Shown one piece after another: positions 43,750 through 51,667 of a stretch of 64,000 bases of DNA; position 1 is the first letter of the stretch; every line of letters begins with the position of its first letter. The notes under the pieces are model-generated. The model was not told where the DNA came from. It saw only the letters and a list, made by a program, of their open reading frames with translations, and searched no databases. The stretch comes from Saccharothrix syringae (lineage in GTDB: Bacteria; Actinomycetota; Actinomycetes; Mycobacteriales; Pseudonocardiaceae): the NCBI RefSeq assembly GCF_009498035.1, contig NZ_CP034550.1, positions 2,170,001-2,234,000 on the forward strand. The letters run 5' to 3'. The translations under genes were made by a program, and so were the position numbers.

Positions 43750-44139
43750 ATGATCTTCTACACGGACGCGGAGAGCCGGGTCCTGCGCACGGCTGTCTTC
43801 GGTGTGATGGTGCTGGTGTCCCACGCCGACCCCGGCCCCGTGATCCAGGAGCGCTACGCCGGCCTCCAGGCCCTGGGCAACCTCTCGCCGGACCTGCGCC
43901 ACGCCCTGCACGCGTCGCGGATCGACCTCTCCCCGATCCCCGAGGCCGAGCTGGAGGAGCGGGTGCTGGAGGCCCTCCGGGCGTCCGTGGAGATCCTGAA
44001 CGCGAAGGCACCGGCCGAGGCCGCCACCTTCCCGGCCGCGGTGGAGGCGATCTGCCACCAGGTGGCCGCGGCCGACGGCCAGGTGGCCGAGGTGGAGCGA
44101 GCGGTGATCGAGAAGGTGCGGGCCGCGCTGGGCGGGTGA
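43750..44139 (+). CDS. TerB-like helical protein (129 aa)
   Basis: 129 residues. The C-terminal AICHQVAAADGQVAEVERAV resembles the helix pair of TerB/DjlA domains, where a DG turn is followed by an acidic helix. A TAGGCT box six bases before the ATG suggests a leaderless mRNA. The next gene starts within its stop codon (GTGA). Confidence 0.6.
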   Translation: MIFYTDAESRVLRTAVFGVMVLVSHADPGPVIQERYAGLQALGNLSPDLRHALHASRIDLSPIPEAELEERVLEALRASVEILNAKAPAEAATFPAAVEAICHQVAAADGQVAEVERAVIEKVRAALGG

Positions 44140-44456
44140 GGTGCCCGGCGGAACCGCCGCGGGCGTGCCGGCGTCGCACCGGTGTGGGCGAAGGGCGCTG
44201 GTGGGTGATCCTGGAAGAGATCCGCGGCATGGGCGACGGGCGGGAGTGGACGCTCTCGCACACGCGGGCGGCCGGTGATCGCGAGGCGGCCCGTGCGGAG
44301 GCGCTGCGCCTGGCACGCGAGTACGCGCCCGCCTACCCGTGGTCGCTGCGGTCGCGCAAGGTGCTGCGGGTGTCGGAGGACTCGTACGTGGTGATCGCGA
44401 ACGGGCTCACGTCCACCTTCCACTTCCGGGTGCAGGTGGGCGAACTGCTCGACTGA
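44136..44456 (+). CDS. hypothetical protein coupled to the TerB-like gene
   Basis: 106 residues from GTG 44136 overlapping the previous TGA. Motifs: RWWVILEEIRGMGDGREWTL, a helix EAARAEALRLAREYAPAYPW and strands VLRVSEDSYVVIANG ending in FHFRVQVGELLD. Not recognised. The coupling implies joint expression with the TerB-like protein. Confidence 0.6.
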   Translation: MRCPAEPPRACRRRTGVGEGRWWVILEEIRGMGDGREWTLSHTRAAGDREAARAEALRLAREYAPAYPWSLRSRKVLRVSEDSYVVIANGLTSTFHFRVQVGELLD

Positions 44457-44516
44457 AGCGGTTCACCGTCCCGGGTGGACCCGTTCCCGCGAACACCGCC
44501 GACCCCGCCCCACCGG

Positions 44517-45731
44517 TCACGCCCCTCCCACGAGCAGGTCGCGCACCGCGCCCGCGGCCTTGAGCCCCGACCCGCCGAGCATGACCACGGTCGTCTCGCC
44601 CGGCGCGATCCGCCCCTCGTCGAGCAGGCGGGTGACCGCGGCCGCGGCGGTCGCGCTGGTGGGTTCCACGAACAGCCCCCGCGCGCACAGCCCGCGCAGC
44701 GCGTCGACGATCTCCCGCTCGGGCACCGCCACGGTCGCGCCACCGGTGTCGCGCAACGCCGCCAGCACCTCGCGCAACCGCAGGGGCGCGCGGATGGCGG
44801 TGCCCTCGGCGACGGTCGGCCGCACCTCGCGGTCGGCCGACCCGGTGGTGAACGCGGCGTCGACGGGCGAGCAGTTGAGCGGCTGCGCCGCGAACAGGCG
44901 GGGCGCGCGGGGGATCTGCCCGGCGGCGACCAGCTCGCGGAACCCCAGGTGGCACCCCAGCAGGCCGCTGCCCGCGCCGACCGGCACGACGACGTTGTCC
45001 GGCGCCCGGAACCCCAGGTCCTCCCACAGCTCGTAGGCCAGGGTCTTGACGCCCTCCAGGAACAGCGCCTGCCAGTTGTGGCCGGCGTAGAAGGCGCGGT
45101 CGGACCAGCGGATCGCCTCGGCCTGCGACTCCTCGCGCGGCCCCTCGACCGGGTGGACCCGCGCGCCGTACGCCTCGACCTGGGCGATCTTCGCCGGGGA
45201 GGTGCGCGCGGGCACGAAGATCCGCACCTCCAGCCCGCCCGCCGCGCCGTACCCGGCGATCGACGAGCCGCCGTTGCCGGAGCTGTCCTCGAGGACCGAG
45301 GTGACGCCGTGCTGGCGCAGGTAGGACAGCATCACGCTGCTGCCGCGGTCCTTGAAGCTGCCGGTCGGGCTGAACCACTCCAGCTTGAACAGCGGCCGCG
45401 CCCGGCCCCACGGTCGCTCCACCAGCGGGGTGCGGCCCTCGCCCAGCGAGATCGGGTCCGCGATGGGCACCGGCAGGCACGCGCGGTAGCGCCACAGCGA
45501 GCGGTCGCCGGTCTCGACGTCGTCGCGGGAGATGCCGGGCTGCGGCGTGACCATCAGCGGCCGGCCGGCGTCCGAGCGCCAGCGGGGGACGCCCAGCGGG
45601 TACTCGCTGCCGTCGACGGGGTCGACGTACCGGGCCATCCCGACCACCACCTCGGGGCGAAGCGTCAGAAACCGGACCCAGTGTTCCACGGCGCTGCGGT
45701 CCGGCGCCGAGGGCTCCGAAAGGCTCAACAT
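44517..45731 (-). CDS. threonine-synthase-like PLP enzyme
   Basis: 404 residues of PLP fold type II. PTGSFKDRG holds the Schiff-base Lys; SSGNGGSSIAGYGAAGG binds the PLP phosphate neighbourhood; GAGSGLLGCHLGF is a second glycine-rich loop. The N-terminal RYVDPVDGSEYPLGVPRW resembles the short leader domain of threonine synthases. True threonine synthase is normally in a hom-thrC-thrB operon, so this stand-alone copy may have another substrate such as O-phosphohomoserine analogues, threonine or cysteate (unknown). It diverges from the sfn operon. Confidence 0.82.
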   Translation of the reverse strand: MLSLSEPSAPDRSAVEHWVRFLTLRPEVVVGMARYVDPVDGSEYPLGVPRWRSDAGRPLMVTPQPGISRDDVETGDRSLWRYRACLPVPIADPISLGEGRTPLVERPWGRARPLFKLEWFSPTGSFKDRGSSVMLSYLRQHGVTSVLEDSSGNGGSSIAGYGAAGGLEVRIFVPARTSPAKIAQVEAYGARVHPVEGPREESQAEAIRWSDRAFYAGHNWQALFLEGVKTLAYELWEDLGFRAPDNVVVPVGAGSGLLGCHLGFRELVAAGQIPRAPRLFAAQPLNCSPVDAAFTTGSADREVRPTVAEGTAIRAPLRLREVLAALRDTGGATVAVPEREIVDALRGLCARGLFVEPTSATAAAAVTRLLDEGRIAPGETTVVMLGGSGLKAAGAVRDLLVGGA

Positions 45732-45800
45732 GTGGGACCGTCACGGCGCGTGTTGACCCCATAGCGCTGTGCTGCTGGAGTGGGTGGCGTGCAGCGACCG

Positions 45801-45866
45801 ATGTTGACCAGGCGCCGGCACGTGGACTTCGTCCGCGTCGCCGGTCAGGGCTGTAGCCCCCGGTAG
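45801..45866 (+). CDS. cysteine-attenuator leader peptide (21 aa)
   Basis: A 21-codon ORF reading RRRHVDFVRVAGQGC before a short S-P-R end. It matches the R-R-HVD-x-x-R-V-A...C leader pattern seen before actinobacterial sulfur genes, with a single Cys codon (TGT, codon 18). The dimethylsulfone monooxygenase gene starts 73 bases after its stop, with a hairpin between. It is the second such leader in this window (the other is at 17922). Confidence 0.8.
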   Translation: MLTRRRHVDFVRVAGQGCSPR

Positions 45867-45884
45867 TCCGCTCCACCGTCACGC

Positions 45885-45901
45885 CCGTCCACTCCGGACG
45901 G
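45885..45901 (+). promoter_or_regulatory. hairpin between leader and sfnG
   Basis: CCGTCC (45885-45890), loop ACTCC, GGACGG (45896-45901). A candidate attenuator element; short, so support is modest. Confidence 0.4.
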
Positions 45902-45939
45902 TCCGCCGCTCGCCACCTCCCACAGCTTGGAGTTCCACC

Positions 45940-47076
45940 GTGCCCGAGAACCGGGGACGGGAGCCGCTGAAGTTCGCCTACTGGGTGCCGAACGTCAGCG
46001 GTGGCCTCGTCGTCAGCGACATCGAACAGCGGACCGACTGGTCCTACGACTACAACCGCGAGCTCGCCGTCCTCGCCGAGGACAACGGGTTCGAGTACGC
46101 GCTGAGCCAGGTGCGCTACATGGCCAGCTACGGCGCCGCCTACCAGCACGAGTCCACCAGCTTCAGCCTGGCACTGCTGCTGGCCACGCAGCGCCTCAAG
46201 GTCATCGCCGCGGTCCACCCCGGGCTGTGGCACCCCGCCGTCCTGGCCAAGCTCCTGGCCACCGTCGACCACGTCTCCGGCGGCCGGGCCGCGGTCAACG
46301 TGGTCAGCGGCTGGTTCAAGGGCGAGTTCACCGCGCTGGGCGAGCCGTGGCTGGAGCACGACGAGCGCTACCGCCGCGCCGAGGAGTTCATCCGCGTGCT
46401 GCGCAAGAGCTGGACCGAGGAGCCCGCGGAGTTCGCGGGCGACTTCTACCGGCTGCGCGGCTACGACCTCAGGCCCAAGCCGCTCGACCTGCCCGGCCGC
46501 GCGCACCCCGAGGTCTTCCAGGGCGGCAACTCCACCGCCGCCCGCGCCATGGCCGGCCGCGTGTCGGACTGGTACTTCAGCAACGGCAAGGATTTCGACG
46601 GCGTCACCGAGCAGGTGGAGGAGGTGAACCGGACCGCCGCGGCGCACGGGCGCCGGGTGCGCTTCGGGCTCAACGGGTTCCTCATCGCCCGCGACACCGA
46701 GGCCGAGGCCCGCGACACCCTGCGCGAGATCGTCGCCAAGGCCGATGTCCAAGCGGTGCAGGGGTTCCGCGACGCCGTGCGGCAGGCCGGCGGCTCGACG
46801 GCCGACAAGAAGGGCATGTGGGCCGACTCGTCGTTCGACGACCTCGTGCAGTACAACGACGGCTTCCGGTCCAGGCTCATCGGCACGCCCGAGCAGGTCG
46901 CCACCCGGATCGTGGAGTACAAGCGGCGCGGGGTCGACCTGCTGCTGCTCGGTTTCCTGCACTACCACGAGGAAGTGGCCTACTTCGGCGAGCACGTGCT
47001 GCCCGTCGTCCGTGAGCTCGAAGCCTCCCTCGACGCCTCCGCCGCCACCCCGGAACCGATCGGAGCCCGACCGTGA
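45940..47076 (+). CDS. sfnG: FMNH2-dependent dimethylsulfone monooxygenase
   Basis: 378 residues from GTG 45940 (TTGGAG site). A bacterial luciferase-like flavin monooxygenase close to SfnG: FAYWVPNVSGGLVVSDIEQR, NVVSGWFKGEFTALGEPWLE, VFQGGNSTAARAMAGR and DLLLLGFLHYHEEVAYFGEH. SfnG converts dimethylsulfone to methanesulfinate, feeding sulfur assimilation. It needs reduced FMN from a separate reductase, which is not encoded nearby. Its stop overlaps the start of the DszC-like gene. The cysteine leader peptide upstream predicts expression under sulfur limitation. Confidence 0.9.
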   Translation: MPENRGREPLKFAYWVPNVSGGLVVSDIEQRTDWSYDYNRELAVLAEDNGFEYALSQVRYMASYGAAYQHESTSFSLALLLATQRLKVIAAVHPGLWHPAVLAKLLATVDHVSGGRAAVNVVSGWFKGEFTALGEPWLEHDERYRRAEEFIRVLRKSWTEEPAEFAGDFYRLRGYDLRPKPLDLPGRAHPEVFQGGNSTAARAMAGRVSDWYFSNGKDFDGVTEQVEEVNRTAAAHGRRVRFGLNGFLIARDTEAEARDTLREIVAKADVQAVQGFRDAVRQAGGSTADKKGMWADSSFDDLVQYNDGFRSRLIGTPEQVATRIVEYKRRGVDLLLLGFLHYHEEVAYFGEHVLPVVRELEASLDASAATPEPIGARP

Positions 47077-48290
47077 CCACTTCCGCGCAGCAGACCTGGA
47101 CCACCACCCCCACCGACCCCGACGGGTGGGTCGCCCGCGCCCGCGAGGTCGCCGCCCTCCTCGCCACCGACGCGGTGGCCCGCGACCGCGCCGGCGCCAC
47201 CCCGCACGCCGAGGTCGCGCTCCTCAAGGACGCCGGCCTCGTCACGCTGCTCGGCCCGCCCGAGCACGGCGGCGGGGGCCAGAACTGGACCACGGCCTAC
47301 CGCGTGATCCGCGAGGTCGCCGCAGGCGACGGGTCGATCGGCCAGCTCATCGGCTACCACTACCTGTGGGCCTGGGCCGCGCGGCTGGTCGCCACGCCCG
47401 AGCAGGTCGCCGCGGTGGAGGAGCGGGCCACCCGCGAGCGCTGGTTCTTCGGCGGCGCGGTCAACCCGCGCGACAACGACCTCGTGATCACCGACGAGGG
47501 CGACGAGATCGTGTTCACCGGCCGCAAGTCGTTCTCCACCGGCAGCAAGGTCTCGGACGTCACCGTGCTGGAGGGCGTGCTGGAGGGCACGGACAAGCAC
47601 GTCTTCGCCATCGTGCCGTCGAACCAGGACGGCATCGTGTTCAACGACGACTGGGACAACCTGGGCCAGCGCCTCACCGAGAGCGGCAGCGTCGAGGTGC
47701 GCGGCGTGCGCGTGCCGTGGGAGCAGGCCGCCGGGTACGTGGGCAAGGAGTTCCGGCCCCGCACCTACAACACCCTCAACGTGCCGCTGATCCAGTTGGT
47801 GTTCACCAACTTCTACCTCGGCATCGCCAAGGGCGCGCTCGCCACGGCCACCGCCTACACCCGGGAGCGGACCAGGCCCTGGCCGTACGGCGGCGACAAC
47901 AAGGAGTCGGCGTCCGAGGAGTTCCACGTCCTGGAGACCTACGGCGACCTCCAGGCCAAGCTGTGGGCCGCCGAGGCGCTGGCCGAGCGCGCCGCCGGGC
48001 TGATCGAGCTGATCAACGACCACCCCGACGAGGTGACGGAGCGGGAGCGCGGCGAGGCGGCGGTGGTGATCGCGGCGGCCAAGCAGCGCGCGGTCGACAC
48101 CGGCCTGGAGATCGGCACCCGGATCTTCGAGGTGACCGGGGCGCGGGCCAGCGCCAACGCGGTGGGGCTGGACATCTTCTGGCGCAACATCCGCACGCAC
48201 AGCCTGCACGACCCGATCGCCTACAAGCGGGCCGAGGTCGGGCGCTACGCCCTGCTCGGGGAGGTGCCCGAACCCACCTGGTACACCTGA
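47073..48290 (+). CDS. SfnB/DszC-like flavin monooxygenase (acyl-CoA dehydrogenase fold)
   Basis: 405 residues, GTG 47073 overlapping the sfnG stop (GTGA). The fold is that of acyl-CoA dehydrogenases; GPPEHGGGGQNWTTAYRVIR and the end HDPIAYKRAEVGRYALLGEV are typical of DszC/SfnB-type monooxygenases that use reduced flavin on sulfur compounds. The catalytic Glu of true dehydrogenases is not evident. Co-operonic with sfnG, it probably oxidises a related organosulfur substrate. Confidence 0.87.
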   Translation: MTTSAQQTWTTTPTDPDGWVARAREVAALLATDAVARDRAGATPHAEVALLKDAGLVTLLGPPEHGGGGQNWTTAYRVIREVAAGDGSIGQLIGYHYLWAWAARLVATPEQVAAVEERATRERWFFGGAVNPRDNDLVITDEGDEIVFTGRKSFSTGSKVSDVTVLEGVLEGTDKHVFAIVPSNQDGIVFNDDWDNLGQRLTESGSVEVRGVRVPWEQAAGYVGKEFRPRTYNTLNVPLIQLVFTNFYLGIAKGALATATAYTRERTRPWPYGGDNKESASEEFHVLETYGDLQAKLWAAEALAERAAGLIELINDHPDEVTERERGEAAVVIAAAKQRAVDTGLEIGTRIFEVTGARASANAVGLDIFWRNIRTHSLHDPIAYKRAEVGRYALLGEVPEPTWYT

Positions 48291-48303
48291 TCACCCGGGA
48301 CGC

Positions 48304-48345
48304 CGAAGCGCTCCGGACGGCTGCCGAGCCGTCCGGAGCGCTTCG
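48304..48345. terminator. bidirectional terminator, sfn operon and yeiH
   Basis: CGAAGCGCTCCGGACGGCT (48304-48322), loop GCCG, and its perfect complement at 48327-48345: 19 base pairs, 14 bases after the stop. The genes converge. Confidence 0.9.
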
Positions 48346-48393
48346 CCGCTCGTGGCAGCCACCGCCCGCGTGCGGGAGGGGCCGGTGACGCGG

Positions 48394-49542
48394 TCAGCCC
48401 GGCTGGAAGTCGCTGAACAGCACGACCGCCAGGCCCAGGGCGGCCAGCAGGTTCACCGCCGTCGCGGCGGCGAACACGCCGACCGGGCGCCAGCCCGCCT
48501 CGCGCAGGTCGCGGGCCCGGAACTCCAGCCCGATGCTGACGAAGGCCAGGATCAGGAACCACGTGCGCAGGTCGTTGACCACGCCGACGGCCGCCTTGCC
48601 GGTGGCCGCGTCGACGGTGTTGAGGTAGACCGTGGCCGCGATCGAGGTGGCCAGGAACCCCAGCACGAACTTCGGGAACCGCTGCCACAGCTGCCCGGCC
48701 GCCGAGGTGCCCGTGGTGGCGCGCCGCTCGACCTTGAGCGCGAAGTACGCGGTCAGCGCGACCGCGACCACGCCCAGCAGCGCGTTCTGGGTGACCTTGA
48801 CGATCGTGGCGATCTGCAGCGACTCCTCGCCCGCGATCGCGCCCGCCGCCGTGACCGCGGCCGTGGTGTCGATGTTGCCGCCCAGCCAGGCGCCGGTGAC
48901 CACCGGGTCGAGCCCGAGGACGCCCGCCGCCCACGGCAGCACGAAGATCGACGGCAGGGCGAACGCGATGACGAGGCTGGCGCTGTAGGCCAGCTGCTCG
49001 CGCCTGGCCTGCACCGCGCCCGCCGCGGCGATGGCCGCGCTGACCCCGCAGATCGCCACCGCCGCCGACAGCAGCGCCCGCAGCTTGTCGTCCAGGCCGA
49101 GCCGCCCGCCCAGCCACCAGCTGAAGCCGAACACGACGCTGATCAGCACGACCGACTGCGCCACGGCCGGGCCGGCGGCCTTGACGATGACCGCCAGGTT
49201 GATCGACGCGCCCAGCAGGACCAGGCCGGTCTTGATGAAGAACTCGGTGCGGAAGCCGCCGGCGAGCCGGTCGCGCAGCCCGGTGGCGGACAGCACGGCG
49301 TTGCCCAGCAGGCCGAGCAGGATCGCGTACACCGGGAACTCCAGCGCCGCGCCAACGCCCTCCCACGACGTGCCCTCGGTCGCCTCGGGCACCGCTTTGC
49401 CCAGCCAGCGCGTGACGGCGGCCAGCACCAGCACGACGAGCACGCCGGCCACCGCCCACGCCCACGGCGGGCGTTCTGCCGCGTCGGCCCCGCGCACCCG
49501 GGCCTCGCCCCCGGCGCTCACGGCCTCGCCCCCGGCGCTCAC
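48394..49542 (-). CDS. YeiH-family putative sulfite/sulfate exporter
   Basis: 382 residues, about ten membrane segments. Family blocks: GLVLLGASINLAVIVKAAGP, AICGVSAAIAAAG, GAWLGGNIDTTAAVTAAGAI and FLATSIAATVYLNTVDAATG. YeiH-type proteins are proposed exporters of sulfate, sulfite or sulfoacetate. The GTG start overlaps the stop of a 43-codon gene (GTGA). The first codons are a 21-base tandem duplication (MSAGGEAVSAGGEA). The homologues I recall start with one more membrane segment, apparently supplied here by the small upstream gene. Its place beside sfnG fits release of excess sulfite. Confidence 0.87.
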   Translation of the reverse strand: MSAGGEAVSAGGEARVRGADAAERPPWAWAVAGVLVVLVLAAVTRWLGKAVPEATEGTSWEGVGAALEFPVYAILLGLLGNAVLSATGLRDRLAGGFRTEFFIKTGLVLLGASINLAVIVKAAGPAVAQSVVLISVVFGFSWWLGGRLGLDDKLRALLSAAVAICGVSAAIAAAGAVQARREQLAYSASLVIAFALPSIFVLPWAAGVLGLDPVVTGAWLGGNIDTTAAVTAAGAIAGEESLQIATIVKVTQNALLGVVAVALTAYFALKVERRATTGTSAAGQLWQRFPKFVLGFLATSIAATVYLNTVDAATGKAAVGVVNDLRTWFLILAFVSIGLEFRARDLREAGWRPVGVFAAATAVNLLAALGLAVVLFSDFQPG

Positions 49543-49670
49543 GGCACCAGCCCCGGCGGGATGACGCCCAGCAGGGCGAGGGCGAACAGCACCAGGCCGA
49601 CCGCCACGGCCAACCAGTCCTCGTTCACCGCTCTTCGGTTGCGCTGTCCGACGTCCTGTTCCTCGCTCAT
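49539..49670 (-). CDS. 43-aa membrane protein, split N-terminus of YeiH
   Basis: 43 residues: a charged start then NEDWLAVAVGLVLFALALLG, a single membrane helix, ending PPGLVP. The N-E-D-W-L-A-V motif before a helix is what begins longer YeiH-family proteins, so this looks like their first segment encoded separately. The TGA overlaps the GTG of the exporter gene, so both would be made together. Ribosome site GGAGAGCGCC lies upstream. Confidence 0.7.
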   Translation of the reverse strand: MSEEQDVGQRNRRAVNEDWLAVAVGLVLFALALLGVIPPGLVP

Positions 49671-49849
49671 GGCGCTCTCCGCTGTCCGCGACGGGATTCG
49701 GGGGGATTCGGGGGCTGCGGCGTCTTCAGGCCGTACAGGAGGCCGACCACACCCGACCGAGGTCGATGTGGTCGCGGGTGACCAGCCGCACCGGGTTCAC
49801 GGGGGCAGTGGAGCAGCGGCGCGGGCGCGGCGTCAACGACGTCCACCAC

Positions 49850-49929
49850 GCGGACACCCGGGCGTGGACACCCGGGCGCGGACACCCGGGCGCGGACACC
49901 CAGGCGCGGGCACCGGGGCGCGGGCACTC
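49850..49929. repeat. 14-bp minisatellite, 5-6 units
   Basis: Units GCGGACACCCGGGC, GTGGACACCCGGGC, GCGGACACCCGGGC, GCGGACACCCAGGC, then two decayed copies. The array is non-coding; decay increases towards the right. Confidence 0.8.
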
Positions 49930-49988
49930 AGATCCGGCCCGACCCGGCCCGACTTGTCCCCGTGAGCCCTGCGCTACCCTCTGCAAGA

Positions 49989-50036
49989 CGATAGATACCT
50001 ATTGACTTTCGATAGCCACCTATCGAGAATCGATAG
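49989..50036. promoter_or_regulatory. three 21-bp-phased CGATAG operators
   Basis: CGATAGATACCTATTG (49989-50004), CGATAGCCACCTATCG (50010-50025, perfect inverted repeat) and half-site CGATAG (50031-50036) start exactly 21 bases apart. They cover the -35, spacer and start region of the operon promoter, so the bound protein, probably the operon's own XRE regulator, would repress. Confidence 0.75.
50002..50030 (+). promoter_or_regulatory. promoter of the DUF2975-XRE-ABC operon
   Basis: TTGACT (50002-50007), 17-base spacer, GAGAAT (50025-50030). Initiation at about 50037-50038 would coincide with the ATG, giving a leaderless mRNA. Confidence 0.55.
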
Positions 50037-50037
50037 C

Positions 50038-50517
50038 ATGTTGGCAGAGCATCGGGCCGTTGGCCCGCTCCGGGTGTTCCTCGTGCTGCTGTTCGGCGTC
50101 CTGGTCCTGTTCCAGACCATGTCGCTGCCCGGCCAGTTCGCGCACATGGCCGAGGAGTCGCCGGACCTGGCGTACCTCAGGTGGCCGCTGACCGCCGTGA
50201 CGATCTTCTGGGTGCTGTGCGTCCAGGTGGTCGTCGTGGCCACGTGGAAGCTGCTCACCCTGGTCAAGCACGACTGCATCTTCAGCGAGGCGGCCCTGAG
50301 GTGGGTGGACGCGATCGTGTGGGCCGTCGCCGCCGCGTGGGTGGTGCTCGTGGCCGTCTTCCTCTACGTCGGCTTCAACGCCGACGACCCCGGCCTGCCC
50401 CTGCTGCTGTTCCTGCTGACGACCGGCCTCACCGTGCTGGGCCTGCTGATGGTCGTGATGCGCGCGCTGCTGCGCCAGGCGACCACGCTGCGCACCGACA
50501 TGGAAGCGGTGATCTGA
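50038..50517 (+). CDS. DUF2975 membrane protein
   Basis: 159 residues with four membrane helices (LRVFLVLLFGVLVLFQTMSL; LTAVTIFWVLCVQVVVVATW; AIVWAVAAAWVVLVAVFLYV; LLLFLLTTGLTVLGLLMVVM) and the conserved CIFSEAALRWVD between helices 2 and 3. DUF2975 proteins (YoaS type) usually pair with a small XRE regulator (YozG type), and here the XRE gene overlaps the stop (TGATG). They may sense a membrane signal and modulate the regulator. ATG 50038 fits the leaderless promoter. Confidence 0.85.
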   Translation: MLAEHRAVGPLRVFLVLLFGVLVLFQTMSLPGQFAHMAEESPDLAYLRWPLTAVTIFWVLCVQVVVVATWKLLTLVKHDCIFSEAALRWVDAIVWAVAAAWVVLVAVFLYVGFNADDPGLPLLLFLLTTGLTVLGLLMVVMRALLRQATTLRTDMEAVI

Positions 50518-50750
50518 TGCCGATCGTCGTGCGCATCGACGTCGAGCTGGCCAAGCGCAAGATGAGCGTCGGCGAGTTCTGCGAGCGGGTCGGGCTCACG
50601 CCGGCGAACGTGGCGGTGCTCAAGAACGGCCGGGCCAAGGCGGTGCGGTTCAGCACCCTGGAGGCCATGTGCCGGGTGCTGGGCTGCCAGCCCGGCGACC
50701 TGCTGGAGTGGGTCGACGACGAGAGCACCGGCGAGGTGGGCCGCGGATGA
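50517..50750 (+). CDS. small XRE-type regulator (YozG-like)
   Basis: 77 residues: an HTH (MSVGEFCERVGLTPANVAVL then KNGRAKAVRFSTLEAMCRVL) ending in GCQPGDLLEWV, the standard small Cro/CI form. ATG overlaps the DUF2975 stop and its TGA overlaps the ABC gene start. Likely binds the phased CGATAG sites. Confidence 0.9.
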   Translation: MPIVVRIDVELAKRKMSVGEFCERVGLTPANVAVLKNGRAKAVRFSTLEAMCRVLGCQPGDLLEWVDDESTGEVGRG

Positions 50751-51667
50751 TCCGGGTGCGCGGGCTGACCAGGCGTTACGGCGACGTGCTCGCCGTGGAC
50801 GACCTGACCTTCGACGTCGAGCCGGGGAAGGTCACCGGGTTCCTGGGGCCGAACGGGGCCGGGAAGTCCACGACCATGCGGGTGGTGCTCGGCCTGGACC
50901 GCCCCACGTCGGGCGAGGCGCTGGTGAACGGGCGCCCGTACGCGGCGTTCGGGCAACCGCTGCGGGAGGTCGGCGCCCTGCTCGACCCCGGCTCGGCGCA
51001 CCCCGGCCGCACCGGGCGCGACCACCTCCGGGTGGCCGCCCGGACCAACGGCATCCCGTCGCGGCGGGTGGACGAGGTGGTCGAGCAGGTCGGCCTCGAC
51101 CGCGCGGCCCGCCGCCGGGTCAAGGGCTACTCGCTGGGCATGCGGCAGCGCCTCGGCATCGCGGCGGCCCTGCTCGGCGACCCCGGCGTGCTGCTGTTCG
51201 ACGAGCCGGTCAACGGCCTGGACCTCGACGGCGTCCGGTGGATCCGCGGCCTGCTGCGCCACCTGGCCGACGAGGGCCGCGCCGTGCTGGTCTCCAGCCA
51301 CCTGATGAGCGAGGTGGAGCAGGTCGCCGACCGCCTGGTCGTCATCGGCCGCGGCCGGCTGATCGCCGACGCCACGACGGAGGAGGTCGTCGGCGGGCTG
51401 GGGCACGTCCGGGTGCGGGTCCGCGTCGCCGAGCCGGACCGGCTGCTGGCCGGGCTCCGGGCGCACGGCTGCGAAGCCCACCGGGCCGACGACCGGGAGT
51501 TGCTGGTCACCGGCTGCGCCGCCGACGAGGTCGGCCGGCTCGCCCACGCCCTGGGCATCCCGCTCCGGCACCTGTCCGAGGTGCGCCAGTCCCTGGAGGA
51601 CGCCTACCTGGAACTGACCGGCGGCAGCGTGGAGCACCACGGCCGCCAGGCGGAGGCGGCCCGGTGA
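50747..51667 (+). CDS. ABC transporter ATP-binding protein
   Basis: 306 residues. Walker A GPNGAGKST, signature YSLGMRQRLGIAAALLGDP, Walker B VLLFDEPVNGLDLDG and the switch His in LVSSHLMSEVEQVADR are all present. It resembles DrrA/YbhF-type drug or lantibiotic-immunity ATPases. It overlaps genes on both sides. Confidence 0.92.
   Translation: MIRVRGLTRRYGDVLAVDDLTFDVEPGKVTGFLGPNGAGKSTTMRVVLGLDRPTSGEALVNGRPYAAFGQPLREVGALLDPGSAHPGRTGRDHLRVAARTNGIPSRRVDEVVEQVGLDRAARRRVKGYSLGMRQRLGIAAALLGDPGVLLFDEPVNGLDLDGVRWIRGLLRHLADEGRAVLVSSHLMSEVEQVADRLVVIGRGRLIADATTEEVVGGLGHVRVRVRVAEPDRLLAGLRAHGCEAHRADDRELLVTGCAADEVGRLAHALGIPLRHLSEVRQSLEDAYLELTGGSVEHHGRQAEAAR

Larger units (their letters stand above)
49671..50037. 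other. 367-bp intergenic stretch with minisatellite and operators
   Basis: No gene. It separates divergent transcripts and contains a 14-bp tandem repeat and the operator/promoter region of the DUF2975 operon, each listed separately. Confidence 0.6.

Noticed and set aside
44517..45731. Assignment of the PLP enzyme as thrC
   Set aside because: No hom or thrB neighbours, and fold-type-II family members cannot be told apart reliably by motif alone.
49850..49929. 14-bp repeats considered as iterons of a replication origin
   Set aside because: No rep gene, DnaA boxes or AT-rich region beside them; copies are decaying as in a minisatellite.
49542..51640. Reverse-strand long ORF over the ABC transporter genes
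   Set aside because: Antisense shadow; the forward frame has complete Walker A, signature and Walker B motifs.
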